From assembly GCF_020497125.1 (NCBI RefSeq), contig NC_059081.1, positions 64,872,768 to 64,936,767 of the forward strand: a DNA stretch of 64,000 nt, in the 5' to 3' direction. The position numbers and the translations under genes are program-made. Shown in pieces: positions 22,531 through 35,078 of the stretch; the stretch's first letter is position 1; the number at the start of each line of letters is the position of its first letter. The notes beneath the pieces were generated by a model. That model saw only the letters and a program-made list of their open reading frames with translations, did not search any database and was not told the origin of the DNA. This stretch comes from Mauremys mutica (Eukaryota > Chordata > Testudines > Geoemydidae).

Positions 22531-24114
22531 GATCTGAACTTAGGTCTACTGCCTCTGGGGGAAGTGCCATCACCATTGGGCATAAGATGAACAGCACTTC
22601 CTCATCTTTTTTTTGATGAATGTCGCCTAAATCCGCCTGAAAAATCAAAATACTTTAGTTGGAGAATGATGAACAAATCTCATCATTTTCATTTTCTTTT
22701 TCTTTTTTCGATGGAAGAAAAATTTTGGCGGGAAAAGTTTTTGGTGAAAAATGTCACCCAGAGCTAGAGATGACTAGAGTTAGAGGCTAGAAGCCTGTCA
22801 CCTCTCTGCCCCTGACAGGACTACATGAAGGAAATTCCGTGAGTGCAAACTAGCCAGTTTTGCAGTCACCTGCGCAGAAATTACCTGTGCAGGAGACAGT
22901 TCATCGCACACAGAGATAAAGACTGAAGTCCTCTTTTTAGCCACAGAGCAGCCATATCATGAGCAGTGGCAGGGCAAACCTCTCATGTCCTCCTTGCCAA
23001 TGTACCCTATTTCTAACCTGCAGGGGCCACTCCCAGATGTAAGAGAATACTTCACTGTGCAGGCCCATTAAGTCTTTGGACTCCCTGCTGAAACGGCAAG
23101 CGTGACAATTGTGGTGGCTTGTGTGATATAGGCATCTGTCAGTCTGGAACTGGATTAAGAATTACCAATTTGCTTCATGTAAGAGTAGGTCCTGGAGCTA
23201 GGTTTACATGCTAACAGTCCAGGATGGAATGTTCTCAGGTTGCTCCAGACCCTTGCATGGAGGTGAGAGCACAGAGTCTTCCCCACACACTTGTGTTTCT
23301 AGTGCAAGGACCAGGGAGAATCACACTCCTTGAGCGTAGGGGGAGCGCAGAGATAGCTCCCTCCGTATGCCCTTTGGGGCACTTATCACCCACTTCTTAC
23401 TGTATGCCCAGAGCAGCTAGGTTTTCCTCCCTTCTGCCTGAGAAAGCAAATGGAACTTCAGTGGTCCCCATCCCATGTTCTCAGCAGAGGAAGCAGCCTC
23501 TGGAGCAGACCGTTCTGAACAACAGATGGCACAATATAGCCCTTGAAGGGGAGAAGCTTAATAACCCATCACCGCTCTCCTGAGTTATCCAGTCCCAAAT
23601 TGGAAAAATAATCCTCCATTGAAAAAGTAATACAGATCCCTCTATCCTTTCTGACTAAAAAGCATATAAGGGAAATATCTACTATAGATTCCATCTATAT
23701 TATGTGTCTATAACATGAATATATACATGTTGTGGATTTAAGATTGGATCCTAACTGAATAGGCTCTCAAAAACTGGACATTTCAGTTCTCAATGTGTGA
23801 CAGCCAGGTTCCATTGCAGTCAATGGGAGATTCAGATACACAGTGAGTAGTCTGACCAAGGCGCATAGCCCTGCTATAGTTAAGATTGAAAATATTTGTT
23901 CTAATCTGCCATTTTCAGGTCATAACTTACTCAAACAATTCTCTTATGGGAAGAAACTTTCCATGGGATCACCTTCCAAATGGCAATTTAATGGAAAGTT
24001 GGACCAAAATTTTTTAAGCTATTTGTGTTATCAAAATCTTGGGGCAGGAGCAATACAGGATTCTGAGTATATCTGGGATCCTGACTAAGTATACCAGTGA
24101 GAGCCAAGATTTCA
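22531..24114. other. No gene recognised
   Basis: The longest frame (119 codons, 23224-23583, plus) has no domain or splice support. No repeat boundaries were found. Confidence 0.5.
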
Positions 24115-24680
24115 CCCAATGAACATCACCAAGCTGGGAGGGGTTGCAAGGACTTTGGAGGACATTATTAGAATTCAAAACAACCTTGACAAATTGGAGA
24201 ATTGGTCTGAAATCAACAAGGTGAAATTCAATGAAGATAAATACAAAGTACTTCACTTAGGAAGGAAAAATCAAATGCACAACTTCAAAATGGGGAAAAC
24301 TGGCTAGGTGGTAGTACTGCTGAAAAGGATCTGGGGGTTATAGTGGATCACAAACTGAATATAAGCCAACAATATGATGCAGCTATGAAAAAAGGCTAAT
24401 ATCATCCTGGGATGTATTAGTAGGAGTGTCAGATGTAAGGCACAAGAGGTAATTGTCTCACTTTACTTGGCACTGGTGAGGCCTCATCTTGACTACCGTG
24501 TGCCACATTTTAGGGAGATTGTGGATATATTGGAGAGAGTCCAGATGAAAGGAACAAGAATGATAAAAGGTTTAGAAAACTTGACCTAAGACGCAAGGTT
24601 AAAAAAAAAACCTGGGCATGTTTAGTCTTGAGAAAAGACTGAGTGATAGCCTGATAAGTCTTCAAATATGTTAAGGACTG
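24115..24680 (+). pseudogene. CR1 LINE ORF2 remnant, 5' part, interrupted by an LTR
   Basis: Translation gives the C-terminal side of a CR1 reverse transcriptase ORF2, including [18 protein letters not shown] and, after frameshifts, ILGCISRS and LVRPHLDY. CR1 ORF2 encodes an endonuclease and reverse transcriptase; only the region after the catalytic core is left. Stops and frameshifts show it is dead. The copy resumes at 25792 after a 1.1-kb LTR and a duplicated pentamer, so the two parts were once one 5'-truncated CR1. Confidence 0.85.
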
Positions 24681-25786
24681 TGTGACATTACCCAGGGTAC
24701 AATCTGAACCGATGGACAGCTGTGTCCCCTCAGTCCTCCAACCTGGTGTGCCTTTTACACTGAGAACAACTACTCGTGGGCTGCTCACACACAGCCTCCA
24801 GCATGTAAGTTACTCCCAGTTATAGTGCAGGAGTTCTATAGCCAGCCACTCCTGCATTGTACTGCAGAGCAACATCAGCAAACTCCCAATCCCAGACTTT
24901 CCTCAGAAATGTGCATCTTGTATTGCCCAGCACCCTCCTGGACAATACAAGCTCGTATAAAATCCGTCGTTTCATTACTAGAAAATGATGTGCACAAATC
25001 CTGTCATCCCAAATGAAGTTTCCCAAACACTTCAATCCAAACACACGGGTTTAGATAAAACAATAAAACAAATGAATTAACTACAGAAAGCTAGATTTTA
25101 AGTGATGACAAGTAATGAGACATAAAAGTCAGAATTGGTGACAAAGAAATAAAGATAAAACACAACTAACCCCTAACTTAACAAGCTACATGAATTCAAA
25201 CAAAGATCTTTCTCATCACAAGTTTCAACAGTCTAACTGGCTGAATCTTTCAGTCAGGATCTCTCCCTGGTCCAGTGCTGCATCTCTTCAGGTGTTGATG
25301 ATGCCAATGGTACAGAGAAAGGCAAAGGTGATTTGGGGTGTTTGCTCTCTCCTCTTATAGTCATTTCTCTTGTGCAAGAATCATCTCCAGCTGAGGTTCA
25401 GAAGACTGTGTGGCCAGGAACTTCAAGCTGTTTCTTTGTCAAAATGTAGATTCTTTGCCCACATCCTAACTTCTGCCAAAGAGTGCCCACTGACTCAGGT
25501 GATGGTCCAATTGATCTCATTGAGACCTGGCTGAGGTGTTAGCTAGCCTTTTGTCTCTGGGAGACTGGTTTGTGACTGCCCTCCAGAACATGTTGGAATA
25601 TGTCCCAGTAATATCACACAGGGGAATCTGATAACTTTACATATAATGTTGCCACATGTATTTTACCAGGACAATAATGATCAGCAAATTATGAGTTTTT
25701 CAAGTGACACCTCCCAAGGCATACTTTATACAAGTTTTACCATAATCCTCTAAAAGGAGTTGAACATAAGGGTACACACTGTCACA
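24681..25786 (-). mobile_element. Complete solo LTR, 1,106 bp, inside a CR1
   Basis: It starts TGTGACATTACCC and ends ACACTGTCACA, so the outer bases are TG...CA with a short inverted repeat. The CR1 host reads GACTG before it (24676-24680) and GGCTG after it (25787-25791), a 5-bp duplication with one change. A minus-strand TATA-like box (plus CTTATA, 25354-25359) sets the likely direction. There are no genes inside. It is the same family as 1-757 and distantly similar to 48091-49308. A 5-bp duplication fits ERV or Gypsy integrases. Confidence 0.8.
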
Positions 25787-26104
25787 GGCTGTTATAAAGA
25801 TGGTGATCAATTGTTCTCCATGTCCACTGATGGTAGGAGAAGTAGTAATGGGCTTAATCTGCTACAGGGGAGATTTAGATTAGATATTAGGAAAAACTTC
25901 CTCTAACTATCAGGGTAGTTAAGCTCTGGAATAGGCTTCTGAGGGAGGTTGTGGAATCCACATGATTGGAGGTTTTTAAGAACAGTTTGGACAAACACCT
26001 GTCAGGGATGGTCTAGGTTTACTTGATCCTGCCACAGTGCAAGGGGCTGGACTTGATGACTTCTGGAGGTCCCTTCCAGCCCTACATTTCTATGATTCTA
26101 TGAT
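25787..26104 (+). mobile_element. CR1 LINE 3' part, continuation after the LTR
   Basis: It continues the CR1 of 24115-24680 with TATAAAGATGGTGATCAATTG, then the C-terminal ORF2 remnant and the 3' untranslated end GGTCCCTTCCAGCCCTACAT, finishing with two ATTCTATG-type octamers. Confidence 0.85.
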
Positions 26105-28046
26105 GACAGAGAATGTTCTCTTTAAGCATTCAAAAGTAGGTTCACCATTGTGTCTCAGTTTGGGTGTTTTGGAATCTGGGCCTAATATTGCCTAACATCT
26201 GCAGCCTGGTGTCTGTCCTGGACTTCATACATTTTCTGTCTTGCATGTACACAGTTAGTCATCAAATACTTACTTAGGGTCTTTTCCAAAGCCCACTCGA
26301 GACTCCCTATTAGTTCACTATGCTTTGGATCAAATTCTCAGGAAAAGTTATTGAAGTTGTTTGTGGTTTTTTTAACCCTTTGTCTGGAAGGTAAAATTGC
26401 AGAGTTAAAATGGCAAATCCAGTATTGTGAGCAAGCTAAGCTAAATTCATATGTTACTTCGTATTAGGATCACATGCAATTTTTTGGGCATTGTCTTATT
26501 CAAGAACATCCAAAGAGACTGATGTGACAGGATGTGACATCCATACCTGACAAGGAGCTGGCAATCTTGAATATGCCAAATCTTGTAAAAGAAAGAGTTT
26601 GTCTAATGATAATTACCCTCTCTCTTCCTGTTAGTATGAGAATCTTTTCATGGATACTATTCAGACATAACATGATCCTCATTTCAGGGAGAAAACTAAA
26701 CTTTTCTGGTAGCAGCAGCAAAGAGGAAATGGTGGCTGGAGACAGGGCTGAGTTATAGTCCTAATGAAAAATAAACAATATTGTAAAAGGAAATGTTAAA
26801 AAAAAAGTTTTAATTAATCGGAAAGAAGAGAAAAGAGAGTGAGATCTCTAGGGGTCTTTCAGCCTCCTTTCCAGAGATGAAGAAAAACAAGCAAATACGA
26901 AATCCTGATTATTAAATCCATTTTTAGGAGCTGCCAGGAAATTTGAATGCCATGAATTACTTATATGCAACACAAAATCCCTTATTTTCATATTCACAAA
27001 GGCTTTGCAACTAATATGAGGAACTAATTTCCCTTAATCTCACATCTAGTATGTAAATGAAGGGAAGACCTCCTCTAAAAGAAATAGTATTTCGAGGGCT
27101 TGAAAACCCTTTTAATATCTTTTGACAACTGTAAATTTCCAGAGTACAAATGCAGGTGTTAGTTCTGGTGTTGGGATAGCTTTCAAGATCTGTTGAATGG
27201 CAAATAGTATGTCCATCTTCCCAGAGTTCACCAAGTGTTCCTTATTAATGGGTCTAGCTGGGAACGTTGCTGTGGGTAAGAGAACTAAGCCAGAGAGTAT
27301 AATACAATATATATTTTTTTATCATTCCAGCTGTTTGGGTGGATTAGAACATTTAGAACATTGATAGTGGATCCTACAGGCCTTATTCATGTGAGTAGTC
27401 CCATTGATTTAATGAGCACTACTCCTGGGAGACGGGCTGCAGGAACAGGTGCATTGTAGAATAATGATAATACCTTTCTCTTATGCATCTGTAGATCTCA
27501 GAGGGCTGTAGTTATGAGTTCTCTATGGCTTTAAACCCTGATTCAGGAAAGCACATTTTAAAATCACATATCATGCTCTAAAAGTTAAGCACAGGCTTAA
27601 CTCTTTTCCTGAATGAGGATGCTTTCCTGAGTGAGGGTCTGCTCTGGACCTGAGCAAAGACATCCATGTTTACTGACTCTTTATTCTTACTCCTGTTAGT
27701 AAGGAATCACAGAAGAAGAAAAGAGATGACGCAATAGGATTTGTGTGTCAGTATATTCATGTCTGATAAGAAAGGAACAGCACATTTTTCAGCCTTTTTT
27801 AAGGCTAATCTGGTTTTCTTGCAAGTGAAGGCACCCAAACAACCTTAACTCTGCCCTCTAGTGATGCCATGCAATGACCATACAATTATTATTAAGACAT
27901 TTTAGTGTCTGTGGGCCCACATTAGATTAATCTGATGTTTTTTAAATAAAAGACACATTAGATTTTTTTCATATTCTCTTACTCCCCCCATCCCATTTCA
28001 CTTCAGAACAGAGTTATGGATCAGGTCTCTGGATCAGTTGCTGGAA
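26105..28046. other. No gene recognised
   Basis: Intron-like AT-rich DNA. A sequence near 26620-26690 has a pyrimidine tract and AG but no open, phase-consistent exon. Confidence 0.5.
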
Positions 28047-28174
28047 CTCAAAGAAGGTTGTGGAATCCCCATCTTTGAAGGTTTTAAGAACAGGTTAGAC
28101 AAACACCTGTCAGGAATGGCCTAGGTTTACCTTTTGAGGTCCCTTCCAGCCCTACATTCCATTATTCCATTGTA
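28047..28174 (+). mobile_element. CR1 LINE 3' end fragment
   Basis: AAGGTTGTGGAATCCCCATC, then GACAAACACCTGTCAGGAAT and GTCCCTTCCAGCCCTACATT, ending in degenerate octamers. Part of the tail before the octamers has been deleted. Confidence 0.75.
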
Positions 28175-28318
28175 GATTTCCTGTGTGTTGCCTGGCAAGT
28201 TACTTGATCTCTCTGTGCCTCAGTTTCTGATCAGTAAAATGGGGAGAGTGATATTTGCTTTTGTCAACTGCTTTGAGATCACTCAAAAAGTGGAGTGTAA
28301 ATATTATTGTAGTACTAT
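28175..28318 (+). mobile_element. MIR-like SINE, core and tail
   Basis: AAGTTACTTGATCTCTCTGT, GCCTCAGTTTCTGATCAGTA, then AAATGGGGAGAGTG and AACTGCTTTGAGATCACTC. It directly follows the CR1 tail. Confidence 0.65.
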
Positions 28319-28796
28319 TATGGATGCAGTATAATTACTATATAATTATTAACTGTATTATATGTTGGAAATATTTGTAACTATTACCACACTATGAAAG
28401 AATGATTTTGGCTATTGAGAGAAGCAGAATATAATCTCTGCATTGCTATAAAATTAAACTTGATTCTGACATAATATATTTGGTAGCTGTGTTAGGGTAT
28501 TAGCTTGTTAGCTGATAGTCTGTTAGCATATCCTGTACATGTACTTTTCTCCAGCTGGCTTCAACACAATGGGCTAGCTTCAGAACTGGTGTGGTAAAAA
28601 GGTGAAATACCCACTTAAATCCAGGGAGGGATGGAGACCTGATGAAATTTTCAACAGTGTTTAGTGATGATCTAATGCTTTGCCCCTGATGTCAATGGAA
28701 AAACTTCTATTAACTTAAACAGGAATAGGGTTAGACCAACGCTGAGCACTGTTATATTTAAATTTGCCAGGAATACCCTTTACAATCAATCAGATC

Positions 28797-29736
28797 TGGG
28801 TAGGAATCTATTTGAGTGATCACGAGCTAATTCAGTTTAAACTAAATGGAAGGATAAACAAAAGAAATCTGCAGCCAGGGTCCTTGATTTCAAAAGGGCA
28901 GACTTAAAAAAATTAAGAGAATTAGTTAGGGAAGTGGACTAGATTGAAGAACTCGAGGATTCGAATGTGGAGGAGGCTTGGAATTACTTGAAGTCAAAGT
29001 TGCAGAAACTATCTGAAGCCTGTATCCCAAGCAAGGGGAAAAAATCGTAGGGAAAGGCTTTCAGATCAAGCTGGATGAGCAAGGATCTCAAACAGCTTGA
29101 GAGAAAGCAGAAAGTCTACAAGGAATGGAAGGTGGGATGGATCAGCCAGGAAAACTACCTCTTGGAGGTCAGAAGGTGTAGGGATAAAGTGAGAACTGCC
29201 AAAAGCCAAACAGAGCTGGACCTTGCAAAGGGAATTAAAACCAATAGAAACGGGTTCTTTAGGCATATAAATAACAAGAAAACAAGGAAAGAAGTGGGAC
29301 TGCTAAACAGTGAGGATGGGGTGGAGATTAAAGATAATCTAGGCATGGACCAACATCTAAACAAAATACGTGGCCTCAGTTTTTATAAGGCTAATGAAGA
29401 GCTTAGGGGTAGTGGCAGGGTGGCTAATGGGCACGAGGATATGGAAGTAGAAATTACCACATCCAAGGTGGAAGTCAGGCTCAAACAGTTTAATGGGACT
29501 AAAATGGAGGGCCCAGATAATCTCCATCCAAGAATATTAAAGGAACTGGCAAATGAATTTGCTAACCCAATAGCAAGGCTTTTTAATGAATCTGTAAACT
29601 TGGGGTTCATACCCTATGACTGGAGAATTGCTAATATAGTTCCTATTTTTAAGAAAGGGGGGGGGAAACAAGATCTTGATGACTTTGAAAACTGGAGTAA
29701 TAGAAGTAGGATGAAATTTAATAGTGCAAAGTACTA
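28797..29736 (+). pseudogene. CR1 LINE ORF2 remnant with reverse-transcriptase core deleted
   Basis: A frame of 220 codons (29075-29737) reads the linker before the reverse transcriptase and its first motifs, e.g. NPIARLFNESVNLGFIPYDW and IVPIFKKGGG. It then jumps at about 29685 to FENWSNRSRMKFN, a block that normally lies after the catalytic FADD motif. The fingers, palm and active site are therefore missing. Upstream the frame is broken by stops. CR1 ORF2 copies RNA into DNA during LINE retrotransposition; this copy cannot. The rest of the copy follows at 29737-30856. Confidence 0.85.
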
Positions 29737-30856
29737 GGTCATTTAGGGACTAGCAACAAGGATTTTTGCTATAAGCTGAGGATTTATCAGTTGGAAGTGG
29801 CAGACAAGGGAAAGACCTGGGTGTATTGGTTGATCACAGGATGACTATGAGGCACCAATGAGATACAGCCACGAAAAAAGCCAATGTAGTCCCAGGATGC
29901 ATCATGTGAGGTATTTCCAGTAGAGGTAGGGAAGTATCAATACGATTTTACAAGGTGATGAGACCTCATGTGGAATACTGTGTGCAATTCTAGTCTGACA
30001 TGTTTAAGAAAGATTAACTCAAACTGGAACAGGTGCAGAGAAGGGCTACTAGAATGATCAGATGAATTGAGAACCTGTCTTATAAGAGGGCGTCTCCAAG
30101 AGCTTGGCTTGTTTAGTCTAACCAAAAGAAAGCTGAGGGGAGATATGATTGCTCTCAATAAATACATCAGAGGGATAAATACACAGGGAGGGAGAAGAGT
30201 TATTTAAGGTCAGCACCAATGTGTACACAAGAATAAATGGATATAAACTGTCCATCAACAAGTTTAGGCTTGAAATTAGACAAAGGTTATAACCAACAGA
30301 GGAGTGAAATTCTGGAACAGCCTTCTGTGAGGGAGGAGTGGGGGCAAAAAACCTAACTGGCTTCAAGACTGAGTTTCAGAAGTTTATGGAGAGGATGGTA
30401 TGATGAGACTGCTTACAATGGCATGTAACTGATCTGTGAGTGCTAGCAGCAAATATCTCTGCTTTCTGGTGATGGCACAGTAGCTGGGAGGGCACTGAGT
30501 TACTATTGAGAATTATTTTCCAGGTGTCTGGCTGGTGGGTCTCTAACTGATTCTCCATATTTGGGGTCAGGAAGGAATTTTCCCCTGGTCAGATTGGCAG
30601 AGACCCTGGTTTTTTTGTTTATTTATTTCTGGCCTTCCTCTGCAGCATGGGGCATGGGTCACTTGCAGGTTTAAACTAGTGTAAATGGTGGATTCTCTGT
30701 AACTTGAAGTCTTTAAACCATGATTTGAAGATTTCAGTAACTCAGCCAGAGATTAGGGGTTTATTACAGGAGTGGATTAGGTTGTGGCCTGCCATGTGCA
30801 GGAGGCCAGACTAGACTATCATGATGGTCCCTTCTGGCCTTGTAGTCTATGAGTTT
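29737..30856 (+). mobile_element. CR1 LINE 3' part with long untranslated tail
   Basis: This is the C-terminal region in broken frames (QVQRRATRMI-like, GLFSLTKRKLRGDMIAL-like), then a 3' untranslated region with GGTCAGGAAGGAATTTTCCC and GCAGAGACCCTGG, ending CTGGCCTTGTAGTCTATGAG. The tail differs from the ATTCTATG-ended CR1 copies, so it is a different subfamily. Confidence 0.75.
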
Positions 30857-32393
30857 GTAAAGGGGAAGGGACTGAAAGATTACACCCACTGACAGGCTGC
30901 CACAGCAAGCTATTCTCCAGTGTCTCCAGAGCAGAGCATTCTGTGGTTCTCTATCTACCAGACACTATGGAAAGGAAGGGCTTCATACTCCAGCGGTGTT
31001 GCTATTAAAGTCAACAAGTACCTGGCTGTTGTGAAGGGGTGGCCAGAAAGTCTATTTGTGAATTAACACAGCTTTTAACTGCCCTAGGTAAGCCAGATGC
31101 ATCATGTAATACAACAATAGCTACAGCACAGCACTTGATTTACTCCTGATAAAAAAAACCCTAGTGACCATGGAGGAGTTTGTTCCACAGAGGGATACGA
31201 AATGAGGGTAGATTGATTGTACTCGCAAGGTCAGCCATTTTGGAATACAGGACTGGAAGTAACCTAGTGGGTGAGGCAAATAGAGGATGTTGTGCTGGAG
31301 AAACTGACAGCCGAGCTACATGCCGAATGGGAAGAATATGCCCAGCAGTGATCGCTTACCTCAAAAAACAAGAAGTCACGCTCACCCAATAGAGACGTTG
31401 GACCAGATCAAAGGCAGCTGCCTTGTGCCTATTGTGTACGTGCCAAGCAGTCTTAAAACTGGCCCAAGAGCTCAGCTGGGGAGTTCCCTGCCAAAGAAGA
31501 ATTTCTGGGTGGTGTAAAACCATCATACCCTCTGTGCCACCCCTTAGGAGCTGTCAGCATGACAGAGTTAAGAGAGGGTGTAGCTAGAGCACACCGTACC
31601 CCAGCAATTCCAGTGGGGGCCATTCTAGTAGCTCTGAGGCTACTCCGACTTATGCCGGGGACAGGCCCAGGGACTGTGGAAGTACAGAGGCAGTACCAAG
31701 CAGAGCTTGCCTGGATTGTTACCAAGAGTCTCGAGTAGGTCATTATACATGGTGCTGTAGGCTCTTGGGTTGTTAACATGAGTGCACTAGCTAAGTAAAC
31801 CCTATCCTATTTGTGTAGGGGCCGATGGTAGTGTGGTGTACTTGCTGGCTTTCTGGGTTGCCGCTACATATTGTTAAAAAGTTTAAGGTGTCAAAATCTT
31901 TCCATGTTAGCACTAGGTTACCAAATGCCTCAATCAACAAATCCAGCCAAATGGGCCAAATTCTCCCCTGCTGTGACTTCAGTGATTACAGTGGAGGTGC
32001 ACCAGGGAGATATTTGAGTGAAATGAAATAATGAAATAACAGAACGGATGAAGCAGAGACAGATCTGGCAGCCCAGTGAAACTGCAAAGACTTGAGAGAG
32101 AATGGGCAGGCGATTCCACTGAAGTTATAGTTAAGAGCAGTGATATTATTCTTGGGACCAATTCTGCAGTGTCCAGAGCACCCACAATTGCTGTTGACCT
32201 CAAGAGGAGTTGTTAGTGTTCAGCACCAGTAAGGATTTTGTATTTTTCGAAGACATTTTCTGCCCCATTTCCCAGTGTGGAAAAGGCTCTCCATAGCCAA
32301 GCTGATAAGCTCAGCACAGAGTTTTGCATAAATTACAGCATGTCAGGATGCATTGAAAGGGGCTGCTTTGCCAACGGATGGGAGAAATAAATC
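30857..32393. other. No gene recognised
   Basis: Short frames only (largest 108 codons, minus, 31453-31779) without recognisable domains. The GC content rises around 31550-31700 but no element boundary is visible. Confidence 0.45.
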
Positions 32394-32401
32394 CTTCAGA
32401 C

Positions 32402-32742
32402 CAGGGGCGGCTCTAGCTTTTTTATTGCCTCAAGCATGGCAGTCGGGCAGCCTTCGGTGGCTTGCCTGCGGGAGATCCCTGGTTCTGCGGATTCAGCGGC
32501 GAACCTGCGGGAGGTCCACTGGTCCCGCAGCTTCAGCGTACCCGCTGCCGAATTGCCACCGAATCCGCGGGACCAGCAGACCTCCCGCAGGTGCGCCGCC
32601 GAATTCGCAGGACCAGGGATCGCCCGCAGGCAAGCCGCCGAAGGCTGCCTGACTGCCGCCCTCACAGGGACAGGCAGGGCGCCCCCTGCAACTTGCCGCC
32701 CCAGGCACATGCTTGGAGCGCTGGTGCCTGGAGCCGCCGCTG
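32402..32742. mobile_element. Foldback hAT-type MITE, 341 bp, perfect 8-bp target duplication
   Basis: The element starts CAGGGGCGGCTCTAG and ends CTGGAGCCGCCGCTG, inverted termini with few changes. It is flanked by CTTCAGAC at 32394-32401 and 32743-32750, the 8-bp duplication typical of hAT transposons. The interior is a large inverted repeat: about 100 bp from 32436 returns as the reverse complement ending near 32664, so both strands read similar GC-rich nonsense peptides. It encodes no transposase. Confidence 0.85.
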
Positions 32743-33649
32743 CTTCAGACAGAAAAAAAAGGGAAGTGGAAATGGACGTGATGGGTGTGAAATTGGCAGC
32801 CCTAGCTCCGACAGTGGCTCATAGCCTGCCTAGAAATGTACAGTCTTAGTCATAAAGCTATGGGCACAACCTGGGTCACCTCTTGGAGGTATAGGAAGCT
32901 CTTAAGGAAGGATCTAAGTACCAAATCAGCTGTGCCAGCAGTATCCTGACAAAAAAGCTATACTGCAAATGCTATCAAGGATCAAATTGCACAATAAGAA
33001 TAGCTCCACCAACGCAATCTAAGTAATTTGGGTCTGGAGTTTAGTGGCAAAATATGTTGAATGTATAGGCTCTTTCAGAAAGTAATCGCAGGCAGCCCAG
33101 TGATATCCCACATACTGTAGCAATGTGCTTAGAGTTTGTGTCCTGTTCTCGGCTCTCCATTCCCAGGGCTAACAGCCCCGAGCAGAGGCATCATGCTTCT
33201 TAACACCATAGATCCTGCTAGACATTTAGGATGGAAAATCACTTTACAAAGCAGCCTGGCTTCTGTTTCCTATTGCATGAGACTTGCCATGGCATGACCA
33301 TGGTGCATAAAGGATTACAAATGCTTCTCCTGGCGGACCGGGAATGTGTTATATTAGGCAGGAATGAATTCTTGGATCAAGAGGATAGTTGGAAAGGGAA
33401 AAATGCAGCCCATCATTAAACATTAAAGCTTTGGATCTCCCTTCTCTGCCACTAGCGGGTTAGGCCAGCTCAGAAGGGCCTAATTGTGGAAGGTTCCTGT
33501 GGAAGAAGCCACATGGTCAATGAGTTGGATTGAGAAGGATTCATAGTAAAGGTTGAGGGCTCCCTCTCAAAAGAAAGAAGAAGGTCCCTGTTCAATGTAA
33601 TGGGAAAACTGTAGAGACTTAATCCTAAAAATGAAAGCTAAAGGGTGAT

Positions 33650-33940
33650 AACGTAATTTCTATATCAGACAAAGGTATAATATGATCCACTGGATGGAAG
33701 TTGAAGATAGGCAAACGGAGACTGGAAAAAAGATATACATTTTTAACAGTAGGGGTAAATAATGTACCAAGGGTTGTGGTAGAGGCTCCATCACTGGCAA
33801 TTTTAAAATCAAGATTAGATGTTTTTTCTAATCGTATGGTTAGTTCAAATAGGAATTAATTCAGGGGAGTCCTATGGCCTGTGTTATGCAGGAGGTCAGA
33901 ATAGATGACCACTGTGCTCTCTTCTGGCCTTGGAATCTAG
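33650..33940 (+). mobile_element. CR1 LINE 3' end
   Basis: It contains TGTACCAAGGGTTGTGGTAG, GAGGCTCCATCACTGGCAAT and CTCTTCTGGCCTTGGAATCT. This is the CTGGCCTTGGAATCTA-tailed CR1 subfamily; the 5' boundary is vague. Confidence 0.65.
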
Positions 33941-34602
33941 GAAAAGGACCTGAGGATTACAGTGGACAAGAAGCTGGATAAGAGTCAACAGTGTGGTGTT
34001 GTTGCCAAGAAGGCTAATGGCATATTGGGCTGCATTAGTAGGAGCATTGGCAGCAGATCGAGGGAAGTGATTATTCTCCTCTATTCAAGACTGGTGAGGC
34101 CACATCTGGAGTATTGTGTCCAGTTTTGGGGCTCCCACTACAGAAAGGATGTGGACAAATTGGAGAAAGTCCAGTGGAGGGCAATTAAAATGATTAGGAG
34201 GCTGGTACATGACTTATGAGAAGAGGCTGAGGGAACTGGGATTGTTTAGTCTACAGAAGAGAAGAGTGAGGGGGATTTGATAGCAGCCTTCAGCTACCTA
34301 AAGGGTATTTCCAAAGAGGATGGAGCTAGGTTCTTCTCAGTGGTGGCAGATGACAGAACAAGCAGGAATGGTCTCAAGTTGCAGTGGGGGAGATCTAGGT
34401 TGGATATCAGGAAAAACTATTTTAGTAGGAGGGTGGTGAAGCACTGGAATGGGTTACCTAGGGAGGTGGTGGAATCTCCATCCTTAGAGGTTTTTAAGGC
34501 CCTGCTGAGATGATTTAGTTGGGGTTGGTTCTGCTTTAAGCAGGGGGTTGGACTAGACGACCTCCTGAGGTCTCTTCCAATCCTAATCTTTTATGATTCT
34601 AT
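33941..34602 (+). pseudogene. CR1 LINE ORF2 C-terminus and tail
   Basis: Translation gives the conserved C-terminal ORF2 blocks [34 protein letters not shown] and [19 protein letters not shown], with one frameshift near 34215-34275. The copy is 5'-truncated exactly at the tail of the previous CR1 and ends with TATGATTCTATAA. It has no catalytic region, so it is inactive. Confidence 0.85.
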
Positions 34603-35078
34603 AAATCTGTTGTCTTGAGTAGAAACTTATCTCCTTTCTTTGTTTTTTAACCGTTCTATAGAATTCTACAGAAGTTCTCTATTAAATTCAATAGGATGAT
34701 TAAAACAAACCATATAGAGTGTAGATAATTCTTTGTTAAAGTCTGTAGATTTATATAGTAATTTCTGGAGAACTCTCTCTTAGATCCTGTTTGTTTCATC
34801 CCTATTACATTCCAACGGGACAGTTTTGATAAATGGATCAGTACAATTTAATCAGACTGTTGCTCCTTTGTACGAGCTGAACAGATTTTCTTTAAGTAAT
34901 CCCCATTCTATTGTTTTGAGATGGATCCATACTTCTGAGAATGTGAATAGTTGAAATATTGGTGGAGAATGAAAGTAACGTAATCTTTGTTCTTTGTAAG
35001 TCCTGACAGGCCTCCTGTGTTTTTCTGATTGTGAAGCCTTTTAACAACAGACTGGCAGTCTACCTCATCCTCTGAGAA
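34603..35078. other. No gene recognised
   Basis: AT-rich single-copy-looking sequence without open exons or recognised repeats. Confidence 0.5.

Noticed and set aside
29075..29737. Host gene of 220 codons
   Set aside because: Its peptide matches CR1 ORF2 blocks and flanks are CR1 sequence.
32353..32849. Overlapping GC-rich frames of 100-137 codons on both strands
   Set aside because: They lie in a foldback hAT MITE; both strands read similar peptides because the DNA is an inverted repeat.
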